NCBI RefSeq assembly: GCF_028288105.1
Contig: NZ_JAQBOI010000109.1
Coordinates: 1 to 36,930, forward strand
Length of the DNA stretch: 36,930 nt
Direction: 5' to 3'
From: Mucilaginibacter sp.
Lineage (GTDB): Bacteria; Bacteroidota; Bacteroidia; Sphingobacteriales; Sphingobacteriaceae
Part shown: positions 1 through 9,684 of the stretch, piece after piece
Layout of the letters: each line of letters opens with the position of its first letter
How positions within the stretch are numbered: position 1 is the first letter of the stretch
The notes under the pieces: model-generated
Database searches by the model: none
What the model saw: the letters and a program-made list of their open reading frames with translations, nothing else
What the model was told of the DNA's origin: nothing
Translations under genes and position numbers: made by a program

Positions 1-2
1 TT

Positions 3-3000
3 CTTAATCATCCTTATTTATATAATGGCGCGGGCGTAGGCATTGGCGATTTTAACCATGACGGGTTGCCCGATGTTTATTTCGCAGGTAATATGGTGCC
101 CGGTAAACTATATCTGAATAAGGGCGCCTTATCATTTTCAGACATAACCACTACCGCCGGTGTTGATGGCGGCGGCAGATGGTGTACGGGTGTATCGGTA
201 ATAGATATTAATAACGATGGCTGGCTGGATATTTATGTTTGCGCTTCATTTAAAAAAGATGCCGGGCAGCGTAAAAACCTGCTATACATAAACCAGGGTA
301 TTAATAAGGATGGCATACCTACATTTAAAGAATCAGCCGGATTTTATGGGTTGCAGGATACTGGTTATAGCACACAAGCTATATTTTTTGACTATAACCG
401 CGACGGATTTTTAGATGTATACCTGCTTACCAATGTACTTGGTAAAACTACACCGGTGGCCTATCGCCCAAAATTAACCAACGGCAGTGCTGAAAATAAC
501 GATCGCCTTTACCGCAATAATGGTAACGGGACATTTACAAACGTAACCAAAGAAGCAGGCATTTTATTGGAAGGCTTTGGCAACTCGGTAGCCGTTAACG
601 ATATCAATAATGACGGCTGGCCGGATATTTATGTGGGTAACGATTTTATATCTAACGATGTATTATATATCAATAATAAGAACGGGACATTTACCAATCG
701 CTCTGCAGAATATTTTAAGCACACGGGGTGGTCTGTAATGGGGGCTGATGTGGTGGATATCAATAACGACGGCCTTGCCGACCTCATATCCCTTGAAATG
801 TTGCCGGAAGAAAACGTGCGCAAAAAAACCATGCTGGTGGGTGATAATTATATTACTTATATCAACAACAATAAATTCAAATACGAGCCCCAGTACATTC
901 GTAACGTGCTGCAACTAAACCAGGGGCAGTTAGGTTCCGGGCATCCACAATTTAGTGAAATTGCTTATATGTCTGGTATATATCAAACCGACTGGAGCTG
1001 GACCCCGTTAGTGGCAGATTATGATAACGATGGCTTTCGTGATATGGTAATAACCAACGGTTATCCACGTGATGTTACCGATCTTGATCACGCCCTCTAT
1101 ACTAACGACCAGGGGCGTACGGTAAAAGAAAACACAAGCCTTGCTGCCGCAGATTCATTCCCGGTTGTTAAAACTGCCAGCTATGCTTTTAAAAATAAAG
1201 GCGGTTACATGTTTAATGACGAATCGAAAAAATGGGGAATTGTTAAACCTACTTTTTCAACCGGCGGCGTTTATGCAGACCTTGATAATGATGGCGATAT
1301 GGATCTGGTGATCAACAACATTGACGATAACGCCTTCGTTTACGAAAACACTTTAAACACCAAAACCAAAGTGGATAATGCGCATCATTATCTTAATATT
1401 AAGCTGGAAGGTGATGCCAAAAACACCGGAGGCATTGGTGCAACCATCCGTATCTACTATAAAGGTAAGCAGCAATTTTACGACCAGCAACCCTGCCGCG
1501 GTTATATGAGTACTGTAGATGCCATGGCACATTTTGGGTTGGGTGCCGCAAGCACTGTCGATTCGTTACGTATTAGGTGGCCCGATGGCAAAACCCAGCT
1601 TTTAACAAATATTAGAGCCAACCAGGTAATAAAGCTTCAGTATAAAAATAGCTCGGGTAGTTATCCTTCAGCCATCCCCGAAAAAGTGGCGCCTGTTTTC
1701 AGACCTGTTGCAGACCAATTAGGCATCAGGTATTTGCATCAGGAGAAAGATGCGATCGATTACAATATACAACCCACCCTGCCGCACAAGTTGAGCCAGT
1801 ATGGGCCATGCATTGCCGTTGGCGATATTGATAACAACGGGTTTGATGATTTTTATGTAGGTGGGGCTGCAGGAATAAAAGGTGTGTTTTACATACAGAA
1901 CAAAAACGGCGGCTTTACCCAGGATAATAAGCGCTTTTTGCATGAAGACTATAAGGACGAAGAAGACATGGGCGCTATTTTGTTTGATGCTAACGGGGAT
2001 GGCTCGCTTGATCTATATGTAGTTAGTGGTAGCTATGAATTTGCAAAAGGGCATACTTCCGCGCAGGACCGACTTTATATAAATAACAAAAAAGGGCTCT
2101 TTGAACGGGATTATTCGGCAGTGCCGGTAGAATATGATAATGGTTCTTGTGTACGGGCTGCGGATTTTGACGCCGATGGCGACTTGGATCTTTTTGTAGG
2201 AGCGCGCTCTGTTTCGGGCGCTTACCCATCATCGCCGATAAGCCATATTTTCCAAAACAATGCCGGGAAATTTACGGATGTAACCGCCCAGCTCTGTCCC
2301 GATCTTGTGCATGGAGGCATGATAACTGATGCGCTTTGGAGCGATTTTAATAACGATGGCCGGCCAGATCTGGTTGTGGTGGGCGAATGGATGCCGGTTA
2401 CTTTTTATAAAAATACCGGCAGTGGTTTTGCCAAAGCCGTAACAGATGTGGACACTCATGTTGGCTGGTGGAACAGTATTGTTGCGGGAGATTTTAACAA
2501 TGATGGTAATATAGATTACGTTGCCGGCAACCTGGGGCAAAATTCAAATTATAAGGCTTCTTCTACACAGCCTATGACAATTTTGGGTAAAGATGTTGAC
2601 GGTAACGGCTCATTTGATGCCATGATATTCTGTTATATGAAGGCAGAGGATGGTTCGCAAAAGCCCTTCCCAATGCACACCCGCGACGATTTGATCAGTC
2701 AGGTCATCTCTATCCGTAAAAAATATCCTACTTATAGCGGCTTTGGCCGGGCCACCATGCAGGACCTTTGGAGCGATAAAGACAAAGAAAACGCGGTTAT
2801 ATTAAAAGCTACAGATATGAATACCAGCTTCATTGAAAATAAAGGTGGCGGCAAATTCAGCATATCGCCTATGCCATTATCTACACAGATGGCCCCGGTT
2901 TATGGTATGATAGCCGAAGACATTGACCTGGATGGCAACCTTGATTTGATTATGACAGGCAACGACTTTGGGATGGAACCATTTACAGGCAGGCACGATG

Positions 3001-3389
3001 CTTTTATGGGCCTGTATTTAAAGGGCAATGGTAAAGGTAGATTTACAGATGTTTCAATGGCAAAAAGCGGCCTAAGCATAAACGGAGATGCCAAAGGACT
3101 GGCATCCCTACGATCTGCTAAAGGAAATGAACTGTTTATCGCCACACAAAATCAAGACAGTTTAAAAGTTTACGAGAAAACCGTGATTGGGCAGTCAAAA
3201 TGGATACAGTTAACCCCTACTGATTTTTATGCGGACATAATTTACAAGGATGCTAAGAAAAGAAGAATGGAGTTCTATTACGGCTCTACTTACCTTTCCC
3301 AGTCTTCGCGCACATTAAAGATCGATCCAAATATCTCGAAAATCATCATCACTGATTATAAGGGCCGGAAAAGAGAACTGAAAAATTAA
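3..3389 (+). CDS. VCBS/FG-GAP repeat protein with ASPIC/UnbV domain (5' end outside window)
   Basis: The reading frame is open to the window edge: codons before the TTG at 66 read in frame as NGAGVGIGDFNHDGLPDVYF, a normal VCBS repeat, so the true start lies upstream and 66 is not a start. At least 13 calcium-binding-type loops of the form D-x-[DN]-x-[DN]-G-x-x-D are visible (for example DINNDGWLDIYV, DLDNDGDMDLV, DFDADGDLDLFV), fitting a beta-propeller array. A central ASPIC/UnbV domain lies about 450-525 residues after position 66 (GGIGATIRIYY ... RWPDGKTQ), followed by a second propeller half. Such CRTAC1-like proteins are exported or surface proteins in Bacteroidota, often next to SusC/SusD genes; the export signal here would be outside the window. 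Substrate unknown. The stop overlaps that of the convergent gene by four bases. Confidence 0.9.
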   Translation, partial: LNHPYLYNGAGVGIGDFNHDGLPDVYFAGNMVPGKLYLNKGALSFSDITTTAGVDGGGRWCTGVSVIDINNDGWLDIYVCASFKKDAGQRKNLLYINQGINKDGIPTFKESAGFYGLQDTGYSTQAIFFDYNRDGFLDVYLLTNVLGKTTPVAYRPKLTNGSAENNDRLYRNNGNGTFTNVTKEAGILLEGFGNSVAVNDINNDGWPDIYVGNDFISNDVLYINNKNGTFTNRSAEYFKHTGWSVMGADVVDINNDGLADLISLEMLPEENVRKKTMLVGDNYITYINNNKFKYEPQYIRNVLQLNQGQLGSGHPQFSEIAYMSGIYQTDWSWTPLVADYDNDGFRDMVITNGYPRDVTDLDHALYTNDQGRTVKENTSLAAADSFPVVKTASYAFKNKGGYMFNDESKKWGIVKPTFSTGGVYADLDNDGDMDLVINNIDDNAFVYENTLNTKTKVDNAHHYLNIKLEGDAKNTGGIGATIRIYYKGKQQFYDQQPCRGYMSTVDAMAHFGLGAASTVDSLRIRWPDGKTQLLTNIRANQVIKLQYKNSSGSYPSAIPEKVAPVFRPVADQLGIRYLHQEKDAIDYNIQPTLPHKLSQYGPCIAVGDIDNNGFDDFYVGGAAGIKGVFYIQNKNGGFTQDNKRFLHEDYKDEEDMGAILFDANGDGSLDLYVVSGSYEFAKGHTSAQDRLYINNKKGLFERDYSAVPVEYDNGSCVRAADFDADGDLDLFVGARSVSGAYPSSPISHIFQNNAGKFTDVTAQLCPDLVHGGMITDALWSDFNNDGRPDLVVVGEWMPVTFYKNTGSGFAKAVTDVDTHVGWWNSIVAGDFNNDGNIDYVAGNLGQNSNYKASSTQPMTILGKDVDGNGSFDAMIFCYMKAEDGSQKPFPMHTRDDLISQVISIRKKYPTYSGFGRATMQDLWSDKDKENAVILKATDMNTSFIENKGGGKFSISPMPLSTQMAPVYGMIAEDIDLDGNLDLIMTGNDFGMEPFTGRHDAFMGLYLKGNGKGRFTDVSMAKSGLSINGDAKGLASLRSAKGNELFIATQNQDSLKVYEKTVIGQSKWIQLTPTDFYADIIYKDAKKRRMEFYYGSTYLSQSSRTLKIDPNISKIIITDYKGRKRELKN

Positions 3390-4846
3390 CTGACTACCAT
3401 CTTCTCAACAAGTAAGAATTCTTCTTTTGAGGCTTCACAAACCGGGCACGAATAATGGCTGAGCGTTTCAAACTCTGTGTTTGCAGCAATACCATTAACT
3501 ATATCCCCATAAGCTTTATCATAAACAGTTAAACAGCAGTTGCACTGGTAAACCATGTACTTTGTTATCTCACTATTATTTTCCTCCGGCTCATCGTAGT
3601 ATATATCAACAGATGCACTGTTTTCACTAAGCGTTAAATGATAATTATTACACAAACTGATCAGGCATTTTGCCAGTTCGCTTTGGGGTACATTATCCTT
3701 ATAGCTGATCAGGTCTTTTGAATTAGGGTTAAAGTCCCGGGAATGTAACACATCAAACAGCTCCCCCTCCTGCTTTCGGATTATAACAGAACCCGGCAGC
3801 CCGGTTTTAGGCTGCATTTTTATAGCAAAGCAAAGGCGGTGTGTTCTAAGATCTTGCTCTTCAAATTCTCTTACCAGTTGCTTTTTCAACTCCAGGCTTT
3901 TGTTGCACAAATTTTCCAGTTGCCAGTTCAATTCATTTGCCGCGTGCCTTACATTTACCTGATATTTATTTAGGATAACACCCCACTCAGCGCGGTCGGG
4001 TTCGTTTATTCCTTTTATTAATAATGATTTCCAGGGAGTGGTATACAATTGTCCCACCCGTGTTTTAAGGCATAAAGCGCATATATCTTTTAAAAATTCT
4101 AATGGGTAAACCTCATTGCGGCGGTAAATGCCCAGCCAATATTTGTTATTGGCATATTTATTAAATCCTTCATAATACGGCAGATAAAAATCAGTAAGTT
4201 TAAGGGGCTCAGTTACCGGCTGATCACCAAAAGTACTCCCGGCCATAACCATCTCAAAAAATAACTGGTGCTTTATTTCGACTTGGTCGTAAAACAAATG
4301 CCTGTTATTTAATATAACGTTTTCCACTGTTTTACTTATAACCGGGATATCATCGGCATATACCAATGATGGCCAGCAATAGGTACCCGTAGTTTTGGGG
4401 AAGCGTATGTATAAATACCAGTAGTTGCTTATACCCGATGTTATAAAATTTAAGTTGCCGCTAAAAAAAGGCACAAAAGTTTGATTACTATCAACCAAAT
4501 TAATTTTTAAGCGCGGCGTAAAATCAAACAGATCGAATATATCCTTATAAACTCCTTCTTTTATCCAGCTCTCTGTATTAAAAATAGCATCGGTTACGTA
4601 GGAGCTTAGTATGTTGGGGAAATCGTCTTTATCAATTTCGTACCTGATCTCGGCCTGCATCATCTCGGTCTGCAGATCTTCGAGCCTATCGGCATCAACA
4701 CAAAAAAACAATTGCTGCCTGTTGCCAATGCTTATAGTGCTTGCACCCGCATTCGAGGCAATTAAAAGTATCTCGTACATATCCCCTGCAGATACCACAC
4801 CGCCCGGCAGGTTTATTTTAATGCAATTTTTGGCTTCTAATTTCAT
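3386..4846 (-). CDS. Rubredoxin-domain protein with nitrite/sulfite-reductase-like body, last gene of nitrate operon
   Basis: 486 residues. The C-terminus (about 430-480) is a rubredoxin: YQCNCC ... SCPVC gives iron ligands Cys435, Cys438, Cys467 and Cys470, with the NGIA segment usual between them. The N-terminus (LPGGVVSAGDMYEIL ... SIGNRQQLFF, about 14-49) resembles the ferredoxin-like half domain of nitrite/sulfite reductases. The C-x5-C and C-x3-C pairs that hold the Fe4S4-siroheme centre, present in NirB of this window, are not found, so it is unlikely to reduce nitrite itself. No signal peptide. It starts 11 bp after the nitrate reductase stop in the same operon, so an electron-transfer or assembly role for nitrate reductase is inferred. 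Family assignment of the N-terminal part is by eye; the rubredoxin is clear. Confidence 0.85.
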   Translation of the reverse strand: MKLEAKNCIKINLPGGVVSAGDMYEILLIASNAGASTISIGNRQQLFFCVDADRLEDLQTEMMQAEIRYEIDKDDFPNILSSYVTDAIFNTESWIKEGVYKDIFDLFDFTPRLKINLVDSNQTFVPFFSGNLNFITSGISNYWYLYIRFPKTTGTYCWPSLVYADDIPVISKTVENVILNNRHLFYDQVEIKHQLFFEMVMAGSTFGDQPVTEPLKLTDFYLPYYEGFNKYANNKYWLGIYRRNEVYPLEFLKDICALCLKTRVGQLYTTPWKSLLIKGINEPDRAEWGVILNKYQVNVRHAANELNWQLENLCNKSLELKKQLVREFEEQDLRTHRLCFAIKMQPKTGLPGSVIIRKQEGELFDVLHSRDFNPNSKDLISYKDNVPQSELAKCLISLCNNYHLTLSENSASVDIYYDEPEENNSEITKYMVYQCNCCLTVYDKAYGDIVNGIAANTEFETLSHYSCPVCEASKEEFLLVEKMVVS

Positions 4847-4857
4847 CAGCGGCTTAA

Positions 4858-7800
4858 TTAAGACATTACATTATTCATGCTTTCTTCCAGCAGGCGCTTT
4901 ACCTCGGGCCTGCACGATCCGCAACCTGTACCGGCACCTGTAGCTGCACACAGGTCCTTCAAATTATCGCAACCAGATGCTATCTTATTGAGAATATTTT
5001 GGCTACCAACGTTGTTACAGCTGCAAACTAACTTGCCCAATACGGGTTCGGCTTTATTACCTCCACGTAATAACTGGAGGCGCTTTTCACTTAGCTCGGT
5101 TTTATTTGCTATTAGCTCTTTAAACTCCAACATCTCGCTTTTATCGCCAATAAGTATTGCCCCAACCAGCCTGTCGTTATGAATGATGCATTTTTTATAA
5201 TAGCGTTTGGCTTTGTCAATAAACACTATTTCTTCGTAATCGCTACTGTCCGGGCATTCGGGCAACCCTATGGTACACAGATCAAAACCATTAATTTTAA
5301 TGATATTCATGAACAAGCTGCCTTTGTAGTAACTGGCAATATCGCCGTTCATATATTTAGCCATCACTTCAGCCTGTTGCTCGGCTGCTGCGGTAATGCC
5401 ATATAGGGTTCCTTCAAACTCCGCTATTTCGCCGATTGCATAAATATCAGGGTCGCTGGTTTGCATGCGTTCGTTTACAATTACCCCTCGCTTGCAATCT
5501 AAACCGCAATCTCTCGCCAGCTCTAAATTGGGGGTGGTACCCACTGCAAGGATCATAGCATTACAATCAATTTTACGCCCGCTTTTTAAAACAACGCCTG
5601 TTAGTTTCGATCGTCCGTAAAATAGCTGCACCTCATCATCATAATAAATATCGCAACCTTGGTCAACCATCTCCTCGTGTAGTAACTGGCTGCCTAATGT
5701 ATCTAACTGGCGGTTCAAAAACCGAGATACCCGTTGCACTATCGTTATCTTAATTCCAATTTCGCGCAGCGAAGCGGCCATTTCCAGCCCAAGTAAGCCC
5801 CCGCCAACAATAACCACATGCCCGTTTGCCGGGACAAATCGCTTGAAGCTATCCGCATCATTACGGTTGCGCATAGTGAATATACCCGGCAAAGTGGGTA
5901 CATTTTTGGGGACGGTTGCCCTGCTGCCGGTGGCTATCAGCAATACATCGTACGGTGTTTTAACACCCCGGGAATCAGTAACCTGTTTGTTTACACGATC
6001 AATATTCTCTACGCTCACCCCTCTTAAAAGCCTGATGTTATACGCAGGCTCTTCTTCATCCTTCATTTTTACCAGTTGTTCCCATTTCTGCTCACCGCTT
6101 ATATAATCGGGCAGCATTACACGGTTATAAAAAGGATGGTTCTCTTTGCTGAAAATGGTGATCTGATCGTTTGGATTTAGTTCCCGGTACGATTTAACAA
6201 AGCCATAAGCACCTGCCCCTGCACCAATAACCACAACACGTTGAAAAGGCTTTTGGTACCTCTTCACGTTTACTGCACAGTACTTAAAATCAGGCTCCTT
6301 AGATATGGGGTCAACCAAATCATTGGTGATATTATTAGCTCGGTTTAGGTCGTTATTTAAAATTTTTCCCCAATGCATGGGTAAAAACACCACGCCCGGT
6401 TTTATTTGTGCCGATAATTTTGCCTGCACCCTCACCTCGCCCCTTCTTGATGAAATGGTTACTATATCCGTTTCGTTAATTTGCAGGCGGGCGGCATCTG
6501 CCGGGTGTATCTCTACAAATGCTTGCTTATAATGCTGATTAAGCTTGTTCACCTTACCGGTCTTGCTCATGGTATGCCACTGATCGCGGATACGGCCGGT
6601 TGTTAATATAAACGGATAATCATCATCGGGCCTTTCGCTGGTTAAAGTATCGGGAACGGCGCTTATCCGGGCTTTTTTTGATGGGGTATAAAAAGCTTTA
6701 TCAATAAATAATCGCGGTGTGCCACCCGGGCGACTCTTCTTTTTATAGGGCCATTGTACGGTTTTGTTTTCTTTTATAACCGCATGGCTTAATCCGCTGA
6801 TATCTATAGTAGTTTTGGCGGTAAGTTTGGCATGCTCTGCATAAATAGCAGCAGCGTTTTCAAAATCAAACCCCTTATATCCCATTTTACGTGCAAAGCG
6901 GCAAATAATCTCCGAATCAGGCAAAGCTTCGCCCGGCGGCTCTATTATTTTATTCAGATAACTGATCCGCCGCTCGGAGTTGGTCATGGTGCCTTCTTTT
7001 TCTGCCCAGGCAGCGGCGGGTAATATCACATCTGCATAGGCCAATGTTTCCGGCTTGTTGCTAATTTCCTGGACCACCACAAACTTTGCCTTCTTTAATG
7101 CTTCTTCGGCAAGGCGCACATTTGGCAAACTGGTTAGCGGATTGGTACACATTATCCATATGGCTTTCAATCGGCCATCGTTTAATGCCTCAAACATCTC
7201 CGTTGCGGTTAAACCCGGTTTGGGTTGAATAATACTGCCTCCCCAAAACTTCTGAACTTCTTCGCGATGTATAGGATTGCTGAGCTCACGGTGGGCCGGA
7301 AGTAAATTGGCTAAACCTCCGACCTCCCGGCCGCCCATGGCATTTGGCTGCCCCGTAAGCGAAAAAGGGCCTGAACCGGGTTTACCGATATGGCCTGTAA
7401 TTAAATTAAGATTGATAAGGCTAAGATTTTTGTTTACCCCAATAGCGCTTTGGTTAAGCCCCATTGTCCACATGGTAATAAACCCTTTTGCATCGCCAAT
7501 ATATTTTGCTGCCAACTGTATGCTGCTTTCGCTTAACCCACAGATGTGTGCCGATTCGGCAAGTGTCCGTTCAAATACAATAGCGCTGTACTGTTCAAAA
7601 CCTTCGGCATGGTTTGTAATAAAGTCGATATCAATATCTCCATTTTCTATTAGTAACCGGCCAATAGCATGGTTCAGGGTAATATCCGTACCGGGGTTTA
7701 TAGGCAGGTGCAGATCAGCAATGGCGCAGGTATCCGTAATACGGGGGTCAACCACAATGATCTTTACATCGGGGTTGGCCGCTTTATGCGCCTCTACCCG

Positions 7801-8367
7801 GCGCCATAATATGGGGTGGCACCAGGCGGGGTTACCCCCGGTAATAAAAAAGCAATTGGCCAGTTCAATATCATCATAACAAATTGGCACACTATCCTCG
7901 CCTAAGGCTATTTTATATGCCGCTACAGCGCTACTCATGCAAAGGCGCGAATTAGTATCAATGTTATTGCTGCCAATAAAGCCCTTCATCAACTTATTAA
8001 CCACGTAATACTCTTCGGTTAAGCATTGGCCCGATGCATAAAAGGCGACAGAATCTGGCCCGTACTTGTCAATAAAGGTTTTAAATACTGCTGCAGTACG
8101 GTCAAGGGCTTCGTCCCAGCTTACCTGCTGCATGGGCATACTTTTATTATACCGCATTTGCGGATACAGCAGGCGGTCGCTTTTATCATTAACCGTGTAA
8201 TGCAGGTTAAGACCCTTGCTGCAAAGCATGCCCTTGTTTACAGGGTGCTCCTGATCACCAAGCACGGTAACTGTTCCGTTCCTTTCCTTGTTTACTACAA
8301 TGCCGCAGCCAACGCCGCAATAGCAGCATACCGTTGTTGATGTATTTGATGATTCCTTTACACTCAT
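4858..8367 (-). CDS. nasA: Assimilatory nitrate reductase, single-chain fusion of molybdopterin, FAD/NAD(P)H and BFD [2Fe-2S] domains
   Basis: 1169 residues. It reduces nitrate to nitrite in the cytoplasm. The N-terminus carries a [4Fe-4S] site (CCYCGVGC: Cys14, Cys17, Cys21, with Cys49). The bis-MGD molybdenum domain follows, with the probable Mo ligand Cys143 in NSRLCMSSAV, the NasA-type signature, and a C-terminal molybdopterin dinucleotide-binding domain ending near residue 695. From about 707 an FAD/NAD(P)H pyridine-nucleotide oxidoreductase follows (VVVIGAGAGAYG; NAD site VVIVGGGLLGLEMA). A BFD-like [2Fe-2S] domain closes the chain (Cys1115, Cys1117, Cys1149, Cys1152). Catalytic and electron-input subunits, separate in many bacteria (NasC/NasB), are therefore one polypeptide that could accept electrons directly from NAD(P)H. 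No Tat signal, as expected for an assimilatory enzyme. It starts 5 bp after the transporter stop. Confidence 0.95.
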   Translation of the reverse strand: MSVKESSNTSTTVCCYCGVGCGIVVNKERNGTVTVLGDQEHPVNKGMLCSKGLNLHYTVNDKSDRLLYPQMRYNKSMPMQQVSWDEALDRTAAVFKTFIDKYGPDSVAFYASGQCLTEEYYVVNKLMKGFIGSNNIDTNSRLCMSSAVAAYKIALGEDSVPICYDDIELANCFFITGGNPAWCHPILWRRVEAHKAANPDVKIIVVDPRITDTCAIADLHLPINPGTDITLNHAIGRLLIENGDIDIDFITNHAEGFEQYSAIVFERTLAESAHICGLSESSIQLAAKYIGDAKGFITMWTMGLNQSAIGVNKNLSLINLNLITGHIGKPGSGPFSLTGQPNAMGGREVGGLANLLPAHRELSNPIHREEVQKFWGGSIIQPKPGLTATEMFEALNDGRLKAIWIMCTNPLTSLPNVRLAEEALKKAKFVVVQEISNKPETLAYADVILPAAAWAEKEGTMTNSERRISYLNKIIEPPGEALPDSEIICRFARKMGYKGFDFENAAAIYAEHAKLTAKTTIDISGLSHAVIKENKTVQWPYKKKSRPGGTPRLFIDKAFYTPSKKARISAVPDTLTSERPDDDYPFILTTGRIRDQWHTMSKTGKVNKLNQHYKQAFVEIHPADAARLQINETDIVTISSRRGEVRVQAKLSAQIKPGVVFLPMHWGKILNNDLNRANNITNDLVDPISKEPDFKYCAVNVKRYQKPFQRVVVIGAGAGAYGFVKSYRELNPNDQITIFSKENHPFYNRVMLPDYISGEQKWEQLVKMKDEEEPAYNIRLLRGVSVENIDRVNKQVTDSRGVKTPYDVLLIATGSRATVPKNVPTLPGIFTMRNRNDADSFKRFVPANGHVVIVGGGLLGLEMAASLREIGIKITIVQRVSRFLNRQLDTLGSQLLHEEMVDQGCDIYYDDEVQLFYGRSKLTGVVLKSGRKIDCNAMILAVGTTPNLELARDCGLDCKRGVIVNERMQTSDPDIYAIGEIAEFEGTLYGITAAAEQQAEVMAKYMNGDIASYYKGSLFMNIIKINGFDLCTIGLPECPDSSDYEEIVFIDKAKRYYKKCIIHNDRLVGAILIGDKSEMLEFKELIANKTELSEKRLQLLRGGNKAEPVLGKLVCSCNNVGSQNILNKIASGCDNLKDLCAATGAGTGCGSCRPEVKRLLEESMNNVMS

Positions 8368-8372
8368 TTTTA

Positions 8373-9671
8373 TTACGCCATACTTCCCGCCATAACCGAT
8401 GTTTCCGGCTGATCAACTGTTACCGGCTTTTTCACAAACCGCGTTACAAAAACAATGACTGCTACCACCATAACAGTGTAGCCTATATAAGTGAATGCCT
8501 GCACATAGGTAATTGTATCCGACTTGAAAAGGAATCCAAACATCATCCCCCCAAGGTTTCCGCCCGCACCCACAATGCCGCTTATCATCCCTACATTTTT
8601 CGAGTTTACAAATGGTACAATACCATAAGTAGCCCCGTTAGCCATTTTAAGGAACAACGCGAATGAAAGCATAGAAACAATAGCTATCAGCAGCGTACCC
8701 GATTGTGCGAATAAGATCAACCCAATTCCTTCCAGCAGTAATACGCCGGCAAGTAATAAGCCCTTGCCACGCATACCAAACTTGCCACCAACTTTATCAG
8801 ATACAATACCACCCAAAGCGCGGGCAAACAGGTTCATAAACCCAAATATGCCGGCCCAAAAACCGGCCTGGCTTTGCGAAAGGTGAAAAGAATCAACAAA
8901 GTGAAGCGAAGCCACATTATCAAAGGTGATCTCCATACCAAAGCACATAGCATAGGCAAGCGTTAAAGCCCATACCCGCCAGTCGGCAAGTATTTTCCAG
9001 TCAGTTTTTGATGATTTACCGGCGGTGTATCCTATCTCATCATAATTGCCATTGGGTGTATCTTTAGTGTATTTTGAATATAAGAATGCTATTACAAGCA
9101 TCATTACGCCGGGTACGATCATTGCGTAGCGCCAGGCATCGGCCTTGGTGTAACCAAAACCCACAATAGCAGCAAATATTAAAGGCATTACCATATTGGT
9201 TACGCCACCGCCCAGGTTACCCCAGCCGCCGGTAACCGCGTTTGCCGTTCCTTTTATATTGGGCGCAAACATCATAGAAGTATGGAACTGTGTAATTACA
9301 AACGATGCACCTATAATACCTATAGCCAGCCTAAATAATAAGAACGTTGTATAATCATGCGCCAGACCTACAAAAAATACCGGTAAAGATCCTATAAGCA
9401 ACAGCCTGATAGCCGTTTTCCGCGGCCCCCAGGTATCGCAAAGTTTACCAATAATAAGGCGTGCAATTATAGTTGCAGATACCGATGCTATGATAATATT
9501 GCCTACCTGCCCCTTGGTTAAATGCAGTTCGGCGCGTATAGTTGGCATTAAAGGCGCCAACCCAAACCAGCCGAAAAAACACACAAAAAACATAAGCCAG
9601 GTAATGTGAAAGGTGCGCATTTGTATACCTTTTACAGAGAATATATTAAGTTTAGTAAGTTGCTTTTCCAT
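8373..9671 (-). CDS. narK: Nitrate/nitrite MFS transporter (NNP family)
   Basis: 432 residues with about 12 hydrophobic segments, an inner-membrane permease of the major facilitator superfamily. Two nitrate-signature glycine motifs of the NNP family are visible: GGWGNLGGG near residues 141-150 and GAGGNLGGMM near 365-375. A conserved MFS loop follows TM2 (RLIIGKLCDTWGPRK). It probably imports nitrate for the reductase encoded 5 bp downstream; nitrite export is also possible in this family. It lies 13 bp after the porin gene, so one transcript probably carries both. The start at 9671 is ATG; an internal Met at residue 18 would also leave a complete first membrane segment. Gene name is by family: narK, nrtP and nasA are used interchangeably for such transporters. 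Confidence 0.93.
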   Translation of the reverse strand: MEKQLTKLNIFSVKGIQMRTFHITWLMFFVCFFGWFGLAPLMPTIRAELHLTKGQVGNIIIASVSATIIARLIIGKLCDTWGPRKTAIRLLLIGSLPVFFVGLAHDYTTFLLFRLAIGIIGASFVITQFHTSMMFAPNIKGTANAVTGGWGNLGGGVTNMVMPLIFAAIVGFGYTKADAWRYAMIVPGVMMLVIAFLYSKYTKDTPNGNYDEIGYTAGKSSKTDWKILADWRVWALTLAYAMCFGMEITFDNVASLHFVDSFHLSQSQAGFWAGIFGFMNLFARALGGIVSDKVGGKFGMRGKGLLLAGVLLLEGIGLILFAQSGTLLIAIVSMLSFALFLKMANGATYGIVPFVNSKNVGMISGIVGAGGNLGGMMFGFLFKSDTITYVQAFTYIGYTVMVVAVIVFVTRFVKKPVTVDQPETSVMAGSMA

Positions 9672-9684
9672 TATGCGGTATTTA

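Noticed and set aside
7277..7879. A 200-residue rightward frame inside the nitrate reductase gene
   Set aside because: It is antisense to the molybdenum domain with clear motifs, and its translation shows no domain or signal pattern; a shadow of codon use.
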